Source of the DNA: a virus
Virus record (IMG/VR): IMGVR_UViG_3300021371_000073
Location: 1-30,382 of that record
Direction: 5' to 3' (one strand)
Length of the DNA stretch: 30,382 bases
Below the pieces are notes generated by a model. It had not been told where the DNA came from. It ran no database searches and was given only the letters and a program-made list of their open reading frames with translations. A program made the translations under genes and the position numbers. Below are positions 27,618 to 30,382 of this stretch, one piece after another (the stretch's first letter is position 1; each line of letters begins with the position of its first letter).

Positions 27618-30382
27618 ATGGCAACTTTATTTAATACTAAAATATCTGATACTTACGAGGGGTTAATAAAAACATCTGATAATGGTGTAATAGGTGCAGT
27701 AGAAAAAAACTTAACAGATGGTTTAGGCAACGCATCAACTTTAAGTATAGGTACATCATCAGCAAGTTTTACTGGAACTTTAGATTTAACAAACGCAACT
27801 GTACTTGGTTTACCAAGTGATGCAGTAGATAGTGTAAACGGACAAACGGGTGTTGTGGTACTTACTACTACTAATATTGCAGAGGGTACAAATTTATATT
27901 TTACAGATGCAAGGGTAGAATCAAATAGTGCAGTTACGTTAAATACTACAAAGGTTTCGTTTCCAGAAGCACCAAACGATGGGCAACAGTATGCAAGACA
28001 ATCGCAAGGGTGGTCAGTTGTAAGTGGTGGTGGTGCTGTTTCAAGTGTAACAGGAAGTGGTACAGTTAGTGGTTTAACATTAACAACTGGGGGTACAAGT
28101 ACAGATCCTATATTAACATTAGGTGGTACATTAAGTTTAACAAGTGCAAACGTTACAGATGCTTTAACTTTTACACCTTATAATAATACAAACCCAAGCA
28201 ATTTCACAAGTAATTTAGGAATAGTACAAAGTGTTACAGGTAATGCAGGTGCATTAGCAATTTCTAATGGTGTTTTAAATGTTCCACCAACAGCAGGTGC
28301 GCCTGTCGATAGTGTAAACGGTGCAACAGGAGTAGTGGTGTTGGACACAGACGATATTGCAGAGGGTACGACCAATAAATATATGGTATTGGGTACTACA
28401 TCAACAACTGCATTAGCAGGGAACACTACAGTTATTAGTGCGCAACAAGCCACAGATATTTCTAATAACAATAATAAAATATCTTTTTCATCAACTGGTA
28501 CAGATAATTATTTGTCAAAATGGGATTCAAACACATTAATAGATAGTATTATATTTGATAATGGAACTAGCGTAGGTATAGGAACTGCTAGTCCTAGCGC
28601 ACCTTTAGATGTACGTAGGTCAGATGCTAGTGGTGTGGTCGCAGAGTTTAATAATAATGTTGGGTACGGTATTAATATTAACGTAGAGAGTGATGGTGGT
28701 GTGAATACTATAAGTTCAGCATCTAATCAATCGTTAGCCTTTGTAACAAATGGAGGTACAAATGAAAGAATGCGTATAGACTCTTCAGGCAACGTAGGTA
28801 TAGGAACTGATGCTCCTAGTTATAAATTGCACAACACAGGTACTTCTAGATTAGAGGGTAGGATTACATTAGGTGGAAACGTAAACAACTTTATAGAAGG
28901 TTCAGCAGGTGATGTTGACTTTAAAACTAATGGAAACTTCAATTTTATAAAAGGGAGTGATACGCTTTTAAAAATCTTAGAAACAGGTAACGTAGGAATA
29001 GGAACTACTGCCCCTCTTCACAAGCTTGAGGTTAATGGGAACATTAATATAGCTGGTGGAAATAATTCTTATTTAACTTTTAATAATGGAGATGCAAATA
29101 TAAAAATACACAACAATAATCTTACTGTAGATGGTAGAGATTTAGGTTTTGAAACTTATAAAGCTGGGGTTGGTACTACCGAAAAAATGAGAATTACTAG
29201 AGATGGTAACGTAGGAATAGGGACTACTACACCTTCTGATAAATTATCTGTTATTTCAACCGTTGGTATATTAGGTGATAACACAGATCAAGGTTTACTT
29301 AAATTATATTGTGAAGCATCATCACATTATGTAGGTTTTAAAGGTGGTGTTCACTCTGGTGGTAGTAGTTATACATTACAATTACCAAACGCATTACCTA
29401 ATGTAGCTAATCAAATACTTGAGTCAAACGCTTCGGGAACTTTATCTTGGATTGCTACCCCAAGTGGTGGTGGTGGTGCTACCGATTTAAATGGTTTAAG
29501 TGATGTGTTAGTTGATGGTACATCTGCTTATTTTTTAAATATACCAAGTAATTTAAGTGGTAACCCAGCAGATAATTTAGTTATTGGTGATAGTGCTGGT
29601 AATTCTTTAACAAGTGGGAATAGCAATATATTGTTAGGTAAAAATAGTGGTAACGCTTTAACCAGTGGTACTGCTTCAGTAATGATAGGGGAAAATGCAG
29701 GTTTAGGACATACAACAAATTCAGCATCAGTATATATAGGTTTTGATGCAGGAAAAGCAATGAATGCTTCAAATGCAGTTTGTATTGGTTATAGAGCAAT
29801 AAGAAATTTACAAGGTGCTTATAATAACCATACTGTTGTTGGTGGGCAATCTTGTGCTAATACATTATTTTATAATTCACATACTGCTTTTGGTTATAGA
29901 ACATTATTTTCACAATCAACTGGGCAAAGAAATACTCCAGTAGGTTATGAAGCTTTATATAGTGGTACATCTTTTACAGATAATTCTTCTCTTGGTTATG
30001 TTGCAGGTAAATCAATAACTGGAAATTCAAATACTGCTTTAGGTGCATACGCAGCAAATAGTGGAACTATTAATTTAACATCTGGCTCAAATAATACTTT
30101 AATAGGATTTGCTTCAGCACCAAGTGCAGCAACTGTAAGTAACGAAATTACTTTAGGTAATTCAAGTATAAGCACTTTAAGATGTGCAGTTACATCTATA
30201 ACATCATTATCTGATGAAAGGGATAAATCAAATATTAAAGATTTAAGCTATGGTTTAGATTTTATTGATAGCTTACAACCAAGAGAGTTTATTTGGGATA
30301 ATCGAGCAGAAACTAAATTACAACAAGTTAAAGATGAAAATGGTGATGATGTACTTGATGAAAATAATGATAATGTTTTTGA
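27618..30382 (+). CDS. Tail fibre with fibre repeats, YadA-head-like section and S74 domain (3' partial; ends at 360)
   Basis: 921 complete codons are visible; joined to 1-360 across the closure it makes 989 residues. Order: an N-terminal part with two VNG...GVVVL...AEGT repeats (from 27828 and 28308, exactly 160 codons apart). Four (N/S)VGIGT...P repeats follow (codons at 28569, 28791, 28989 and 29208; period 66-74 residues). A Gly/Ser/Asn-rich section of NTxxG-type repeats (about 29580-30160) resembles a YadA-type beta-roll head. Last is the S74 autocleavage motif S865-D-E-R-D-K870. Cutting before Ser865 would release a 125-residue chaperone. It is probably the main receptor-binding protein. 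Confidence 0.9.
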   Translation, partial: MATLFNTKISDTYEGLIKTSDNGVIGAVEKNLTDGLGNASTLSIGTSSASFTGTLDLTNATVLGLPSDAVDSVNGQTGVVVLTTTNIAEGTNLYFTDARVESNSAVTLNTTKVSFPEAPNDGQQYARQSQGWSVVSGGGAVSSVTGSGTVSGLTLTTGGTSTDPILTLGGTLSLTSANVTDALTFTPYNNTNPSNFTSNLGIVQSVTGNAGALAISNGVLNVPPTAGAPVDSVNGATGVVVLDTDDIAEGTTNKYMVLGTTSTTALAGNTTVISAQQATDISNNNNKISFSSTGTDNYLSKWDSNTLIDSIIFDNGTSVGIGTASPSAPLDVRRSDASGVVAEFNNNVGYGININVESDGGVNTISSASNQSLAFVTNGGTNERMRIDSSGNVGIGTDAPSYKLHNTGTSRLEGRITLGGNVNNFIEGSAGDVDFKTNGNFNFIKGSDTLLKILETGNVGIGTTAPLHKLEVNGNINIAGGNNSYLTFNNGDANIKIHNNNLTVDGRDLGFETYKAGVGTTEKMRITRDGNVGIGTTTPSDKLSVISTVGILGDNTDQGLLKLYCEASSHYVGFKGGVHSGGSSYTLQLPNALPNVANQILESNASGTLSWIATPSGGGGATDLNGLSDVLVDGTSAYFLNIPSNLSGNPADNLVIGDSAGNSLTSGNSNILLGKNSGNALTSGTASVMIGENAGLGHTTNSASVYIGFDAGKAMNASNAVCIGYRAIRNLQGAYNNHTVVGGQSCANTLFYNSHTAFGYRTLFSQSTGQRNTPVGYEALYSGTSFTDNSSLGYVAGKSITGNSNTALGAYAANSGTINLTSGSNNTLIGFASAPSAATVSNEITLGNSSISTLRCAVTSITSLSDERDKSNIKDLSYGLDFIDSLQPREFIWDNRAETKLQQVKDENGDDVLDENNDNVF
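27828..27905 (+). repeat. Fibre repeat VNG-GVVVL, copy 1
   Basis: Encodes DSVNGQTGVVVLTTTNIAEG, then TNLYFTDAR. The second copy at 28308 encodes DSVNGATGVVVLDTDDIAEG, then TTNKYM. This beta-hairpin-rich unit is common in phage fibres. Confidence 0.75.
28308..28385 (+). repeat. Fibre repeat VNG-GVVVL, copy 2
   Basis: Starts 480 bases (160 codons) after copy 1. The protein is conserved while the DNA has diverged, so it is an old duplication. Confidence 0.75.
28569..29250 (+). repeat. Four NVGIGT-type fibre repeats
   Basis: SVGIGT at 28569 and NVGIGT at 28791, 28989 and 29208, each followed by x-x-P and usually preceded by a 'GTxEKMRIxxxG' strand. The units are 66-74 codons. Pro is encoded by cct in all five motif-linked cases, whereas cca is commoner in the rest of the gene. 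Confidence 0.75.
30228..30382. repeat. Terminal overlap, right copy (same sequence as 1-155)
   Basis: Matches 1-155 with one mismatch (C at 30354 versus T at 127). The unit genome is therefore 30,227 bp. Confidence 0.9.

Noticed and set aside
1-30382. Integrase, repressor, CRISPR array, tRNA genes
   Set aside because: I looked for each and saw none; absence supports a strictly lytic or otherwise non-integrating phage but cannot prove it.

Overview
The window is one essentially complete genome of a small tailed phage (siphovirus-like) with an AT-rich, marine-Bacteroidota character. Every gene lies on the + strand. Start regions are A-rich and lack a Shine-Dalgarno sequence, and several intergenic gaps carry the Bacteroidota promoter pattern TTG-N19/20-TAnnTTTG. 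The last 155 bases repeat the first 155 with one mismatch, and the reading frame continues across the join. The molecule is therefore best read as circular or terminally redundant, with a unit length of 30,227 bp, cut inside the tail-fibre gene. I see no integrase, no lysogeny repressor, no DNA polymerase and no tRNA.

Layout. 1-706: end of the tail fibre (S74 self-cleaving domain) and a small companion gene. 757-2444: coiled-coil protein, M15 endolysin, two small proteins, a one-TM protein and a three-TM holin, i.e. the lysis cassette. 2445-2639: a very AT-rich gap, candidate origin or early control region. 2640-9864: early/replication genes: NinG, ParB-MT-A70 methylase fusion, PD-(D/E)XK-like nucleases, SSB, RecA-like ATPase, a sigma-like protein, a 5'-3' exonuclease, a protein with a DnaA domain IV motif, and many tiny ORFs. 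9877-11767: small ORFs, a PAPS-reductase-like protein and a beta-class DNA methylase flanked by 20-bp direct repeats. 11780-13275: terminase. 13315-13720: three tiny genes closed by a terminator. 13823-20602: tail genes, including a frameshifted tail-assembly chaperone pair and the tape measure. 20637-23925: prohead protease, two tandem paralogues, a Cys-rich miniprotein, scaffold and major capsid. 23996-27616: probable tail tube, portal and head-tail adaptor. 27618-end: the 989-residue tail fibre, completed at 1-360.

How it works together. A nonamer, CGTTATATA, lies directly before the first gene of each of five late units (terminase, tail, protease, scaffold/capsid, portal), twice just after a terminator. 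It looks like a phage-specific late promoter or start element, and the phage's own sigma-like protein is an obvious candidate reader. The SSB gene is preceded by a sequence able to fold into a compact H-type pseudoknot, reminiscent of the autoregulated gene 32 leader of T-even phages. Tail genes come between terminase and the head genes, which differs from the usual siphovirus order.

Functions were assigned by reading the sequence; no database search was run.
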